The position numbers and the translations under genes were made by a program. 64,000 nucleotides of DNA from the NCBI RefSeq assembly GCF_005796105.1, contig NZ_VAUO01000013.1, forward strand, positions 22,807 to 86,806. The letters are read 5' to 3'. The first letter of the stretch is position 1; the number at the start of each line of letters is the position of its first letter. Origin of the DNA: Pseudomonas mosselii (GTDB taxonomy: Bacteria; Pseudomonadota; Gammaproteobacteria; Pseudomonadales; Pseudomonadaceae). This document shows positions 43,437 to 51,577 of the stretch, piece by piece. A model generated the notes under the pieces. The model did no database searches. It was not told the DNA's origin and worked only from the letters and a program-made list of their open reading frames with translations.

Positions 43437-44648
43437 ATGACGGATCAATGGGATGCCGGACGACTGGACAGTGACCTCGAGGGTGTCGGTTTCGACACCC
43501 TGGCGGTGCGCGCCGGTCAGAACCGTACACCGGAGGGCGAGCACAGCGAGGCGCTGTTCCTGACCTCCAGCTATGTCTTCCGCACGGCCGCCGACGCGGC
43601 TGCGCGCTTTGCGGGCGAAACGCCGGGCAACGTCTACTCGCGCTACACCAACCCTAGCGTGCGCGCCTTCGAGGAGCGCCTGGCGGCCATGGAAGGCGCC
43701 GAGCAGGCCGTGGGCACCTCCACCGGTATGGCGGCGATCCTTGCGGTGGTCATGTCGCTGTGCAGCGCTGGCGACCACGTGCTGGTGTCGCAGAGCGTGT
43801 TCGGCTCGACCATCAGCCTGTTCGAGAAATACTTCAAGCGTTTCGGTGTGCAGGTGGACTATGTGCCGCTGGTCGACTTGAGCGGTTGGGAAAAAGCCAT
43901 CAAGGCCAACACCAAGCTCTTGATCGTCGAGTCGCCGTCCAACCCGCTGGCTGAGCTGGTGGATATCCGCGCGCTGTCCGAAATCGCCCACGCCCGTGGC
44001 GCGATGCTGGTGGTGGACAATTGCTTCAGCACCCCGGCCTTGCAGCAACCACTCAAGCTGGGTGCCGACATCGTGCTCCATTCGGCAACCAAGTTCATCG
44101 ATGGTCAGGGCCGTTGCATGGGTGGCGTGGTCGCCGGTCGTGCCGAGCAGATGAAGGAAGTCGTGGGCTTCTTGCGTACCGCAGGCCCGACGCTCAGCCC
44201 GTTCAACGCCTGGATCTTCACCAAAGGCCTGGAAACCCTGAAGCTGCGCATGCGTGCGCACTGTCAGAGCGCCCAAGCCCTGGCCGAATGGCTGGAGCAG
44301 CAGGATGGCGTGGAGAAGGTTCACTATGCCGGCCTGCCAAGCCATCCGCAGCACGAGCTTGCCAAGCGCCAGATGAGCGGTTTCGGCGCGGTGGTCAGCT
44401 TCGAGGTCAAGGGCGGCAAAGAGGGCGCCTGGCGCTTCATCGACGCCACTCGGGTGATCTCCATCACCACTAACCTGGGCGACAGCAAGACCACCATCGC
44501 TCACCCGGCCACCACCTCGCATGGCCGTCTGTCGCCCCAGGAGCGTGAAGCGGCGGGTATCCGTGACAGCCTCATCCGCGTCGCAGTCGGCTTGGAAGAC
44601 GTAGCTGACCTGCAAGCCGACCTCGCGCGCGGTCTGGCAGCGCTGTGA
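43437..44648 (+). CDS. metZ: O-succinylhomoserine sulfhydrylase (MetZ)
   Basis: PLP enzyme that makes homocysteine directly from O-succinylhomoserine and sulfide, the Pseudomonas route to methionine. The 403-residue protein has fold type I features SRYTNPSV, the PLP lysine in LHSATKFIDGQGRCMGG (about 219) and SNPLAELVDI. It is preceded by a GGGAGCG ribosome site 15 bases after purF and ends overlapping the SDR gene by 4 bases (GTGA). Confidence 0.95.
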   Translation: MTDQWDAGRLDSDLEGVGFDTLAVRAGQNRTPEGEHSEALFLTSSYVFRTAADAAARFAGETPGNVYSRYTNPSVRAFEERLAAMEGAEQAVGTSTGMAAILAVVMSLCSAGDHVLVSQSVFGSTISLFEKYFKRFGVQVDYVPLVDLSGWEKAIKANTKLLIVESPSNPLAELVDIRALSEIAHARGAMLVVDNCFSTPALQQPLKLGADIVLHSATKFIDGQGRCMGGVVAGRAEQMKEVVGFLRTAGPTLSPFNAWIFTKGLETLKLRMRAHCQSAQALAEWLEQQDGVEKVHYAGLPSHPQHELAKRQMSGFGAVVSFEVKGGKEGAWRFIDATRVISITTNLGDSKTTIAHPATTSHGRLSPQEREAAGIRDSLIRVAVGLEDVADLQADLARGLAAL

Positions 44649-45418
44649 TCGACTGGACAGGTGGCGAGCCGGGCCATAACGGCCGGGTGGCCCTGGTTAC
44701 CGGTGCCGCGCGCGGCATCGGTCTAGGCATCGCTGCCTGGTTGATCTGCGAGGGCTGGCAGGTGGTGCTGAGCGATCTTGATCGCCAGCGTGGCAGCAAA
44801 GTGGCTAAGGCGCTGGGTGATAACGCTTGGTTCATCGCCATGGATGTAGCCGATGAAGCGCAAGTCAGTGCCGGGGTGTCCGAAGTGCTGGGGCAATTCG
44901 GTCGCCTGGATGCCTTGGTGTGCAATGCGGCCATCGCCAATCCGCATAACCAGACGCTCGAGAGTCTGTCGCTTGCCCAGTGGAACCGCGTGCTGGCGGT
45001 CAACCTCAGTGGACCGATGCTGTTGGCCAAGCATTGCGCACCGTACCTGCGTGCCCACGGCGGGGCCATCGTCAACCTTGCCTCGACCCGTTCCCGACAA
45101 TCGGAGCCGGACACCGAGGCGTATGCGGCGAGCAAGGGTGGTCTGGTGGCCTTGACCCACGCCTTGGCCATGAGCCTGGGCCCGGAGATCCGCGTCAACG
45201 CGGTGAGCCCTGGGTGGATCGATGCGCGCGATCCGTCGCAGCGTCGCGCAGAGCCCTTGAGCGACGCCGATCATGCCCAGCACCCGACGGGCAGGGTAGG
45301 GACGGTGGAAGACGTGGCGGCGATGGTGGCCTGGTTGCTGTCGCGCCAGGCGGGGTTTGTCACCGGCCAGGAGTTCGTGGTCGATGGCGGCATGACGCGC
45401 AAGATGATTTACACCTGA
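44645..45418 (+). CDS. short-chain dehydrogenase/reductase
   Basis: A 257-residue classical SDR. It has the cofactor loop TGAARGIGLG (about residues 19-28), CNAAIANPH, the catalytic Ser in NLASTRSR, Tyr and Lys in YAASKGG (about 159-163), and the closing VDGGMTRKM. Asp in LSDLDRQ after strand 2 favours NAD(H). The GTG start overlaps the metZ stop. It has a conserved position after metZ; substrate unknown. Confidence 0.9.
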   Translation: MIDWTGGEPGHNGRVALVTGAARGIGLGIAAWLICEGWQVVLSDLDRQRGSKVAKALGDNAWFIAMDVADEAQVSAGVSEVLGQFGRLDALVCNAAIANPHNQTLESLSLAQWNRVLAVNLSGPMLLAKHCAPYLRAHGGAIVNLASTRSRQSEPDTEAYAASKGGLVALTHALAMSLGPEIRVNAVSPGWIDARDPSQRRAEPLSDADHAQHPTGRVGTVEDVAAMVAWLLSRQAGFVTGQEFVVDGGMTRKMIYT

Positions 45419-45446
45419 GCGGTAAGCAACAAGTAACAAGCTGCAA

Positions 45447-45468
45447 GAAGGGACCGCGAGGTCCCTTC
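45447..45468 (+). terminator. hairpin terminator after the SDR gene
   Basis: GAAGGGACC (45447-45455), loop GCGA, GGTCCCTTC (45460-45468): a 9-bp perfect stem 28 bases past the stop. The following T content is modest (GTCGTTTC). Confidence 0.75.
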
Positions 45469-45581
45469 GTCGTTTCAAGCGCTGATGTGTCGGTGTGGGG
45501 CCCCCGGCTTTTGCTTGGTGCTTGCAGCTCGAAGCTTGCCACTGCTTTTTGATCTTTTTTAAAAAAACTTCAATGGGGCTA

Positions 45582-45610
45582 TTGACTTAGCATCGGTACC
45601 TGCGTAAATT
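45582..45610 (+). promoter_or_regulatory. promoter of the Val/Asp tRNA cluster
   Basis: TTGACT (45582-45587), a 17-bp spacer and TAAATT (45605-45610), followed by the GC-rich TCGCGGCC. An A/T tract (45551-45572) just upstream resembles an UP element. It lies 41 bases before tRNA-Val. Confidence 0.85.
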
Positions 45611-45651
45611 TCGCGGCCTCAGCGAAGCAAACGCAACAAGCAACATCGCGG

Positions 45652-45727
45652 GGGTGATTAGCTCAGCCGGGAGAGCATCTGCCTTACAAGCAGAGGGTCG
45701 GCGGTTCGATCCCGTCATCACCCACCA
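45652..45727 (+). tRNA. tRNA-Val(TAC)
   Basis: A 76-nt cloverleaf starting GGGTGATTAGCTCAGCCGGG, anticodon TAC in CCTTACAAG, CCA encoded. Confidence 0.97.
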
Positions 45728-45806
45728 CTTCCTGAGACGTTCCTGGTTCAAGTGTTTCGAAAGAAGCAAATTGGCAGAGAGGAACAGGACGCAAGTCCAA
45801 CTATGC

Positions 45807-45883
45807 GCGGCGGTAGTTCAGTCGGTTAGAATACCGGCCTGTCACGCCGGGGGTCGCGGGTTCGAGTCCCGTCCGCCGCGCCA
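45807..45883 (+). tRNA. tRNA-Asp(GTC) copy 1
   Basis: A 77-nt cloverleaf with acceptor GCGGCGG/CCGCCGC, anticodon GTC in CTGTCACG, CCA encoded. Confidence 0.97.
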
Positions 45884-45965
45884 TTTTATCCAGATGGGTG
45901 CTTGCACCGGTCTGAGGCCGAAAGGCCAGATCCCAGTTTCAATCAGGCGCGAGCCTGAACGATAC

Positions 45966-46042
45966 GCAGCGGTAGTTCAGTCGGTTAGAATACCGGCCTG
46001 TCACGCCGGGGGTCGCGGGTTCGAGTCCCGTCCGCTGCGCCA
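45966..46042 (+). tRNA. tRNA-Asp(GTC) copy 2
   Basis: Like copy 1 but the third acceptor pair is A-T instead of G-C (GCAGCGG/CCGCTGC). CCA encoded. Confidence 0.97.
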
Positions 46043-46083
46043 TCTTCTGCATCAAGCCCCTTGAACAGCTTGAAGCAAACCAG

Positions 46084-46110
46084 AAAAGGCGATTGAAAGT
46101 CGCCTTTTTT
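46084..46110 (+). terminator. terminator-like hairpin between tRNA-Asp 2 and 3
   Basis: AAAAGGCGA (46084-46092) pairs with TCGCCTTTT (46100-46108), followed by more T. Its place before copy 3 implies readthrough or a separate promoter for that copy. Confidence 0.85.
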
Positions 46111-46183
46111 GTGTCTGGCTTTCGCGATTCATCGCTTGAAAGCTCAGATCCCAGTTTCATTCGGGTGCAAGCCCGAGCGATAC

Positions 46184-46260
46184 GCAGCGGTAGTTCAGTC
46201 GGTTAGAATACCGGCCTGTCACGCCGGGGGTCGCGGGTTCGAGTCCCGTCCGCTGCGCCA
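46184..46260 (+). tRNA. tRNA-Asp(GTC) copy 3
   Basis: Identical to copy 2, with acceptor GCAGCGG/CCGCTGC and CCA encoded. Confidence 0.97.
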
Positions 46261-46300
46261 TCTTTTGCTTCGAGTCCCTTGAACAGCTCGAAGCGTCTTG

Positions 46301-46326
46301 AAAAGCGACCTTAGGGTCGCTTTTTT
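46301..46326 (+). terminator. terminator of the tRNA cluster
   Basis: AAGCGACC (46303-46310), loop TTA, GGGTCGCTT and a T6 run. The A-run on the other side may also end the convergent chemoreceptor transcript. Confidence 0.9.
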
Positions 46327-46339
46327 AGTTTGTGGCCGA

Positions 46340-47878
46340 TCATAACCTGAAGTTACCAATCAGACCCTTCAGTTCGCGTCCCAATCCCTCCAATTCGGCC
46401 GAGGCGTCTTCGACTTGTCGGGTCGCGCTCAGCGAGCGCTCGGCCACATCCCGCACGCTTTGCACATTGCGATGAATCGTCAGAACCACCGCATTTTGCT
46501 GCTCGGTGCTGGCAGCGATCTGCTGGTTCATGCCTTGGATATCGTCCACGCTGGTGGTAATGACCTGTAGCGCTTCGCTGGCCTGATTGGCCAGGGTCAC
46601 GGTGGTACAGGCCACGTTGCGACTGCCCTGCATGCGCTGTACGGCATGTCGGGCGCTGTCCTGAAGTGATGCCACCAGGGTTTCTATTTCGGCAGTGGCG
46701 TTCTGCGTGCGCTGGGCCAGGCTGCGCACTTCGTCGGCTACCACCGCGAAGCCGCGTCCCGCATCGCCCGCGCGAGCGGCTTCGATGGCTGCGTTGAGTG
46801 CCAGCAGGTTGGTCTGCTCGGCCACTGACTGGATCACCGTGGTGATACTGCTGATCTGTTCGGTAGAACTCGACAGCTGTTGCACCGCATCGGCGCTGCT
46901 TTCGATATCCCGTGCCAATTGGTCGATCTGTTGCTGCGCAGCGCATACAACCTGATGGCTGAGGTTGGCCTTGTCAGTCGCCTGGCGTGTGGCCTCACTG
47001 GCTTGCGAACTATTCTGCGCCACTTCCTGTACGGCAGTGGCCATCTGCCCCATGGCCGCCGCGACCTGGGCGGTTTCGGCTTGCTGGGTAGCGACGCCGT
47101 TACTGGTATGTTCGATGACACCGGTCAAGGCGCTGGCTGACGCCGACAGGCGCGCGCTGACCTGATCCATCTGTTGCAGGATGCCGCGCAGATTCTCGCC
47201 GCTGCGCGCCAGTGCTTGCAGCAGTTGGCCGAATTCATCGCGGCGTGGCGACAGCTCGCACGCGCTCAGGTTGCCTTCGCCGATGCGTCGGGCCATGTCC
47301 AGGGCCTGTTGCAGCGGCTGGCCTATCTGGCGGATCAGCATCCAGGCCGCCAGCCCAGCCAGCAGCAGCCCTGCGCACAGCATGCCGATCATCATGCGCG
47401 AGCGCTGCTGGAGTTCGCGGGCGCTGCGCGCGTTCTGCTCGCTGATCAGCAGGTTGACCTGCTCGATGGCCTTGAGTACCTGCTCGGTCAATTGCCTGCC
47501 TCGCGGGCCTGCCAATTGCGTGAGGCCTGCTTCGAGGTTTTCCGCATAGCGGTCCATGATCTGGCGGATGGCCGGCAGGCTAGCCTGTGCCTGGGGGTAA
47601 GGCATCTTGGCCAGGTTTTCATCGATCAGGTCGTTCATGCGCCGATGCGCCTTGCGCAGCACGCCGAGTTCTGCCGGGTCTGCGTTCAGTGCATACGCCA
47701 TTTGGGCCGCGCGGATGTCGTTGAGGTCGTCGAGTATGTAGTTCACCGAGACCAGGCGTTCGGCGCGATGGGTGAGGGTCTTCAAGCTGTGCACGCCGGT
47801 GAGTGCCAGGAGCGCTGTGACCAGCAGCAATGGCGTCAGGCTCAACAGGAGTTTTTGACGGACGGGGCGGTGTTTCAT
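46340..47878 (-). CDS. methyl-accepting chemotaxis protein
   Basis: A 512-residue transmembrane chemoreceptor. TM1 is about residues 9-30 and TM2 about 163-184. The periplasmic sensor between them (about 130 residues) is helical, likely a four-helix bundle. A HAMP domain (about 185-238) and the cytoplasmic signalling domain follow. The hairpin tip is E-AARAGDAGRGFAVVADEVR, the CheA/CheW-binding signature. Its ligand cannot be read from sequence. It is a single gene, convergent with the tRNA cluster. Confidence 0.94.
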   Translation of the reverse strand: MKHRPVRQKLLLSLTPLLLVTALLALTGVHSLKTLTHRAERLVSVNYILDDLNDIRAAQMAYALNADPAELGVLRKAHRRMNDLIDENLAKMPYPQAQASLPAIRQIMDRYAENLEAGLTQLAGPRGRQLTEQVLKAIEQVNLLISEQNARSARELQQRSRMMIGMLCAGLLLAGLAAWMLIRQIGQPLQQALDMARRIGEGNLSACELSPRRDEFGQLLQALARSGENLRGILQQMDQVSARLSASASALTGVIEHTSNGVATQQAETAQVAAAMGQMATAVQEVAQNSSQASEATRQATDKANLSHQVVCAAQQQIDQLARDIESSADAVQQLSSSTEQISSITTVIQSVAEQTNLLALNAAIEAARAGDAGRGFAVVADEVRSLAQRTQNATAEIETLVASLQDSARHAVQRMQGSRNVACTTVTLANQASEALQVITTSVDDIQGMNQQIAASTEQQNAVVLTIHRNVQSVRDVAERSLSATRQVEDASAELEGLGRELKGLIGNFRL

Positions 47879-48112
47879 CTCGTGGCTCCTTGGATTCGAG
47901 CTGGGGGCTCAAGTCTATTCAGGAAATCCCGAGTGTTCGGTCAGACCGTCCATACATATTGTGTGGGATTGTTCGCATTCAGTTGTGGGAATAGTCGTCA
48001 ATGTTGGGCCATCTTTTAATCTGACTTTACATGAACCTTGCAGCTTGAAGGTTTCAGTGCCTTGTGGATGTGTTGCACAATAGGCGCCGTTCGATTTACC
48101 CCGGAATTCACG

Positions 48113-48964
48113 ATGTCCAGATCATCCTTTTATGGTGCGCTCGGGCTGGCCCTGGTGCTGGCGGGCGTGTCGGGTTGCGCTTCGAAAAAGCCCGCCATCT
48201 ACGAGCACGAGAACTTCGACGACTCGGGCACGTTCTCGCGCAGTTTTTCGGTCAGTGAGGCCGGCTCTTGCGAGGCGGCGCGCCGTGCGCTGCTCAGCCA
48301 GGGCTATATCATCACCAGCGCCGATGCCAACCAGGTAGCCGGTAACAAGAGCTTCCAGCAGAACGCCGAAAACCACATCCAGATCAGCTTCAACATCACC
48401 TGCGTGCCCGACATGAGCGACAAGCAGCGCTCGACCATGTTCGCCAACGCGCTGCAGGATCGCTACGCCCTGAAAAAGTCCAATACCTCGGCCAGCCTGG
48501 GGGTTGGCGTGCTCGGCTCGGTGTCGATGCCAATCGGCTCTACCGACGATTCGATGGTCAAGGTGGCCAGCGAGACCGTGTCGGCGCCGCAGTTCTATGA
48601 CCGCTACTTCGCGCTGGTCGAAAGTTACCTGCCAAAACCGAAGAAGGTCAAAAAAGCCGATGCTCCCGCCGAGCCGCCGAAGGTTGAGCAGCCCGCCCAG
48701 GATCTGGGCCTGCCTGAGCCTGCCCCTGCGTCGCTGACGCCGTCTGCGCCGGTTGCGCTCAGCGCACCAGAGGCGGCGGTCGCGGCTCCAGCGGCTCCAG
48801 AGAGCGCTGCGCCTGCCGTGGCAGTGCCGGCCAGTGAAGCGCCCGCAGCGCCGGTGGTCGATGACAGTCAGGGCTCGCAACCGATCGCGCCGCCCGCTGA
48901 GGCAGCGCCGATCCAGGTACAGCAGCAGGCACCTGAGGCCGAGCAGGCGCCAGCGTCGCTGTAA
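48113..48964 (+). CDS. DUF2242 lipoprotein
   Basis: A 283-residue predicted lipoprotein. The signal MSRSSFYGALGLALVLAGVS ends at the lipobox VSGC (Cys22). The conserved DUF2242 region spans about 30-165 (NHIQISFNITCVPDMSDKQRSTM). After about residue 180 it becomes a long Pro/Ala/Glu-rich tail without apparent fold. ATG 48113 is chosen because it starts the signal peptide; the upstream extension is not signal-like. Function unknown. Confidence 0.87.
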   Translation: MSRSSFYGALGLALVLAGVSGCASKKPAIYEHENFDDSGTFSRSFSVSEAGSCEAARRALLSQGYIITSADANQVAGNKSFQQNAENHIQISFNITCVPDMSDKQRSTMFANALQDRYALKKSNTSASLGVGVLGSVSMPIGSTDDSMVKVASETVSAPQFYDRYFALVESYLPKPKKVKKADAPAEPPKVEQPAQDLGLPEPAPASLTPSAPVALSAPEAAVAAPAAPESAAPAVAVPASEAPAAPVVDDSQGSQPIAPPAEAAPIQVQQQAPEAEQAPASL

Positions 48965-49091
48965 TAGGTCGATAACTGCCTGAGCGGCTGCTACGTTTAT
49001 CCATCAGGGCCTGTCATCAAGCCGTCACTCACCTGACATAGGGTGGCGGTCAGACCCATGAACGATGAGCGAAGAAAGAGGACACAGGCCA

Positions 49092-49178
49092 ATGGACGAC
49101 TATCAGGAAGAATTGTTGGAATTCCAGGCGTACGAGCTGGACACCCCGGAACCGGCAGACGATGCCACCGAACTCTAG
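49092..49178 (+). CDS. candidate 28-residue acidic small protein
   Basis: A short frame MDDYQEELLEFQAYELDTPE... with 28 codons and about ten acidic residues, preceded by GAGGA about 10 bases upstream. It fills an otherwise empty gap. Its stop shares the palindrome CTAG with the stop of the convergent AraC gene. Composition and ribosome site favour a real product, but the length makes chance possible. Confidence 0.5.
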   Translation: MDDYQEELLEFQAYELDTPEPADDATEL

Positions 49179-50215
49179 CCCACCCGTCGCTGCTTGCGGC
49201 GATGTTCCCCCGGCGTCAGGCCCGTCCAGCGCTTGAATGCGCGCTGGAAGGCCTCAGCCGATGCAAACCCCAATAGATAGGCGATCTCGCCAAACGCCAG
49301 CTCGGTGTCGCGGATGTACGCTTCGGCCAGGTCGCGGCGCGTGTCGTTGAGCAGGTCGCGAAAGCGCGTACCTTCCTCGGCGAGCTTGCGGCGTAGCGTC
49401 CAGGTGGGCAGTTGCAGATGCTGCGCCACTTCTTCCAGGTCCGGTTCGCGGCCGCCATTGAGCAGTGGGCCGAGCAAATGCACGATACGCTCGCTCAGGC
49501 TGCGGACACGGGTGCGTTGCGCCAGCTCTGCCTCGCACAATTGCAGCAAGTGGCTCCAGGTGCTGGGGCAATGCTGGGGATTGGCCTGCGCCAAGGTGGC
49601 AGGGCTTAGGCGCAATTGGTTGGCGGCGGCGCCAAACTGCACGGGTGCGCAGCTCAGGTGTTGATACTGCCCGGCGTAATCCGGGGCATCGAACTCGATC
49701 TCCAGGCGCTCGGCGCGCACTGGCCGGCCTACCAATGCCCCTAGTTGCGCCAGCCAGCCGGCCAGCAGCGAGTCGACCACGAAGCGGTTGTAGTGGTTGT
49801 AGGGGCTGATGGAGTAGAACCGTAGCCACGCGCCGTGGCTATCTTCGATGAAGCGCGAATGGCCACGGTAATTCGCTGCATACAGCGGCTCGAAGCGCAG
49901 CAGCGTGCGGGCCGCCTCGCCCAGCGTGGGCGCCTGGGCTGCCGTGACGCCGGCAAGCCCGGCTTGTGCCAGACGGCTCAAGCTGCCCATGCGCAGGCCT
50001 AGTGCCGGCTCCTGGCACAGCGTTATGGCGGCGTGACCAAGGTGCATGTAGCGCGGAATCGACAGGCGCGCGCCGGGTTCGCCCAGGCGCCGCTCATCCA
50101 GTCCGTAGCGCGCCAGCAGCGGTTGAGGGTCATGCCCCATTGCGCGCAGCGCCTCGGCCAGCGGCTGGGTGAACCCTACCGAAAGGTCCCCCAGGCGTAC
50201 CCGTGCGCGGCTCAT
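49175..50215 (-). CDS. AraC-family transcriptional regulator
   Basis: A 346-residue regulator with an N-terminal arabinose-binding-type domain (about 20-210) as in OruR/ArgR-like AraC proteins, and a C-terminal double HTH (about 240-340). The second HTH contains AFGEIAYLLGFASAEAFQRAFKRWTG followed by LTPGEHR. I start it at 50215 (MSRARVRLGDL), one base after the stop of the nitrilase-like gene, so the two are almost surely one transcript. Its effector is unknown; the neighbour suggests a nitrogen compound, but this is inference. Confidence 0.9.
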   Translation of the reverse strand: MSRARVRLGDLSVGFTQPLAEALRAMGHDPQPLLARYGLDERRLGEPGARLSIPRYMHLGHAAITLCQEPALGLRMGSLSRLAQAGLAGVTAAQAPTLGEAARTLLRFEPLYAANYRGHSRFIEDSHGAWLRFYSISPYNHYNRFVVDSLLAGWLAQLGALVGRPVRAERLEIEFDAPDYAGQYQHLSCAPVQFGAAANQLRLSPATLAQANPQHCPSTWSHLLQLCEAELAQRTRVRSLSERIVHLLGPLLNGGREPDLEEVAQHLQLPTWTLRRKLAEEGTRFRDLLNDTRRDLAEAYIRDTELAFGEIAYLLGFASAEAFQRAFKRWTGLTPGEHRRKQRRVG

Positions 50216-50216
50216 G

Positions 50217-51335
50217 CTACAGCCACAAGTTGAGCAGACGTGCGCCGGGGTTGGCGCTGCCGGCCCAGAGCGTGTCGGCCTGGCTGGCAAAGCCTTGGCC
50301 ATCGCCTGCCTGCTCCCAGAACTGACCGCGCAGGAACACACTCATGCTGCTGATGCCTTGGCTGGCGTCGAGGGTAAGTCGTTGCCAGGCGATCTGTTCG
50401 CTGACCTCACCGCGTCGCAGCGGCAGTGTGGCTGCGGCGCGTTGATGGCGGTTACCGCGCCAGGGGGTCTGCCAGCTCTGGCGGCCGCTGAGAAACGCCG
50501 GGTTGGCAATCAGTTGCACCGACTGCGCTGCCAGTTGCTGGTGATTGGCTGGGTACCAACTGTCGCTGCCCACCAGCACGCCCAGGCGCCCGGCAGGGGT
50601 TTGCAGCACGTGTAACGGGTGCTGTTGGCCGCCGTGTACATAGCGGCGCGTTTCGCTGTCCGGGTACTGCTGATACTGCGGCTGGCCCATTACGCTGCCG
50701 TCGCTGGCGAACACCAGGCTGGTGTTGAACAGTGGGCCGCTGCCGACGTGCAGCACGCCATGCTCGACATACGGGGCAGGCAGAACGATCGAACCGGCCA
50801 CCAGGGTGACGCCGAACTCCCGTGCCAGGCCGCCGAACAGGTGCTGGTAGTCGGCGGCCATCTGCGCGGCTTTCATGCGCAGGTGCGCGTCGCTGCGCCG
50901 GTCGTCGCCGTTGGCGCCAAGCAGTGCCAGCCCATAGCGTACCGGATTGCTCAACTCCAGCCATTGCCAAGCCTCGCGGCGCTGGGTGACTTGGTACAGC
51001 TCTTTTTTCTCGCCTCGGGCCCACAGCCACGTGCCGATATGCTCGGGTAGCACCACCACTGTGCGGGTATTCACCAGGCCTTGGGCGCGAGCGTGTTCGA
51101 GGTAGGCGGAGAGTTTGCGGTGCAGCCGCGAGAGGTTCTGGTAGTCGCTGGGGAACAGCAGAGGCTCGATCCCCAGCAGGTTGCCGTGCTCACCTGGCAC
51201 GCCCTGGTTGAGCGCCAACTCGATGCGCAGGTCTGACAGATAGTGGCCTTCCGGGCGTTGCAAGGTCCAGAAACCATAGCCGCAGAGGCCGGCGAGGGTG
51301 ACCAGCAGCAACGCGCTGGCAAGCAGTTTTCGCAT
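50217..51335 (-). CDS. membrane-anchored nitrilase-like protein lacking catalytic Cys and Lys
   Basis: A 372-residue carbon-nitrogen hydrolase homolog. An N-terminal hydrophobic segment (about 3-23) would anchor it with the domain in the periplasm. The first catalytic residue survives as Glu98 in VVVLPEH. The region that should carry the nucleophile Cys reads LGVLVGSDSWYP (Gly256-Ser257 where ICYD is usual), and the Lys-bearing segment after MGQPQYQQYP has no Lys. It is therefore probably not a classical amidase; it might be a binding or sensory pseudoenzyme. Start 51335 (MRKLLASALLL) begins the signal anchor. It lies upstream of and next to an AraC gene. Confidence 0.82.
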   Translation of the reverse strand: MRKLLASALLLVTLAGLCGYGFWTLQRPEGHYLSDLRIELALNQGVPGEHGNLLGIEPLLFPSDYQNLSRLHRKLSAYLEHARAQGLVNTRTVVVLPEHIGTWLWARGEKKELYQVTQRREAWQWLELSNPVRYGLALLGANGDDRRSDAHLRMKAAQMAADYQHLFGGLAREFGVTLVAGSIVLPAPYVEHGVLHVGSGPLFNTSLVFASDGSVMGQPQYQQYPDSETRRYVHGGQQHPLHVLQTPAGRLGVLVGSDSWYPANHQQLAAQSVQLIANPAFLSGRQSWQTPWRGNRHQRAAATLPLRRGEVSEQIAWQRLTLDASQGISSMSVFLRGQFWEQAGDGQGFASQADTLWAGSANPGARLLNLWL

Positions 51336-51475
51336 AAGGAGGCAGTCAGTACCGTAGGCAATAAGGGTTATGGTCTCCTGGCGCGCTAAACATCGGCAGT
51401 TTGCGAGCCAGTGCCCTAGGGTAAGCCTGCTGTGCAGCGGGATCAATAAGTTGTCAGTTTCGATCATTGAGCGCA

Positions 51476-51492
51476 TTCAAACGCCTGTTTAA
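51476..51492. promoter_or_regulatory. PsrA-type operator upstream of fadH
   Basis: TTCAAACGCCTGTTTAA contains CAAAC (51478-51482), four bases, then GTTTA (51487-51491). PsrA, the Pseudomonas long-chain fatty-acid repressor, binds (G/C)AAAC-N2-4-GTTT(G/C); only the last base differs. It lies 86 bases before fadH, fitting fatty-acid induction. Confidence 0.5.
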
Positions 51493-51577
51493 TGTCCACC
51501 TCAGACCTACGACGGGCCCCGCCGAGCATGCAGAGGCGCCCGCACTTCCGTGATCACGCCACCTGGGGAGTCCTTCC

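Noticed and set aside
41895..44615. 906-codon minus-strand open frame over purF and metZ
   Set aside because: It is antisense to two certain genes with intact catalytic motifs; long antisense frames are expected at this GC content and codon bias. Its translation is His/Gly/Val/Asp-rich with no domain.
45587..46160. Short frames across tRNA-Val and tRNA-Asp
   Set aside because: They translate tRNA sequence and vanish when the tRNAs are recognised.
50217..51335. Functional amidase or nitrilase
   Set aside because: The nucleophile Cys and the Lys segment are not found in the expected positions, so a catalytic call is not supported.
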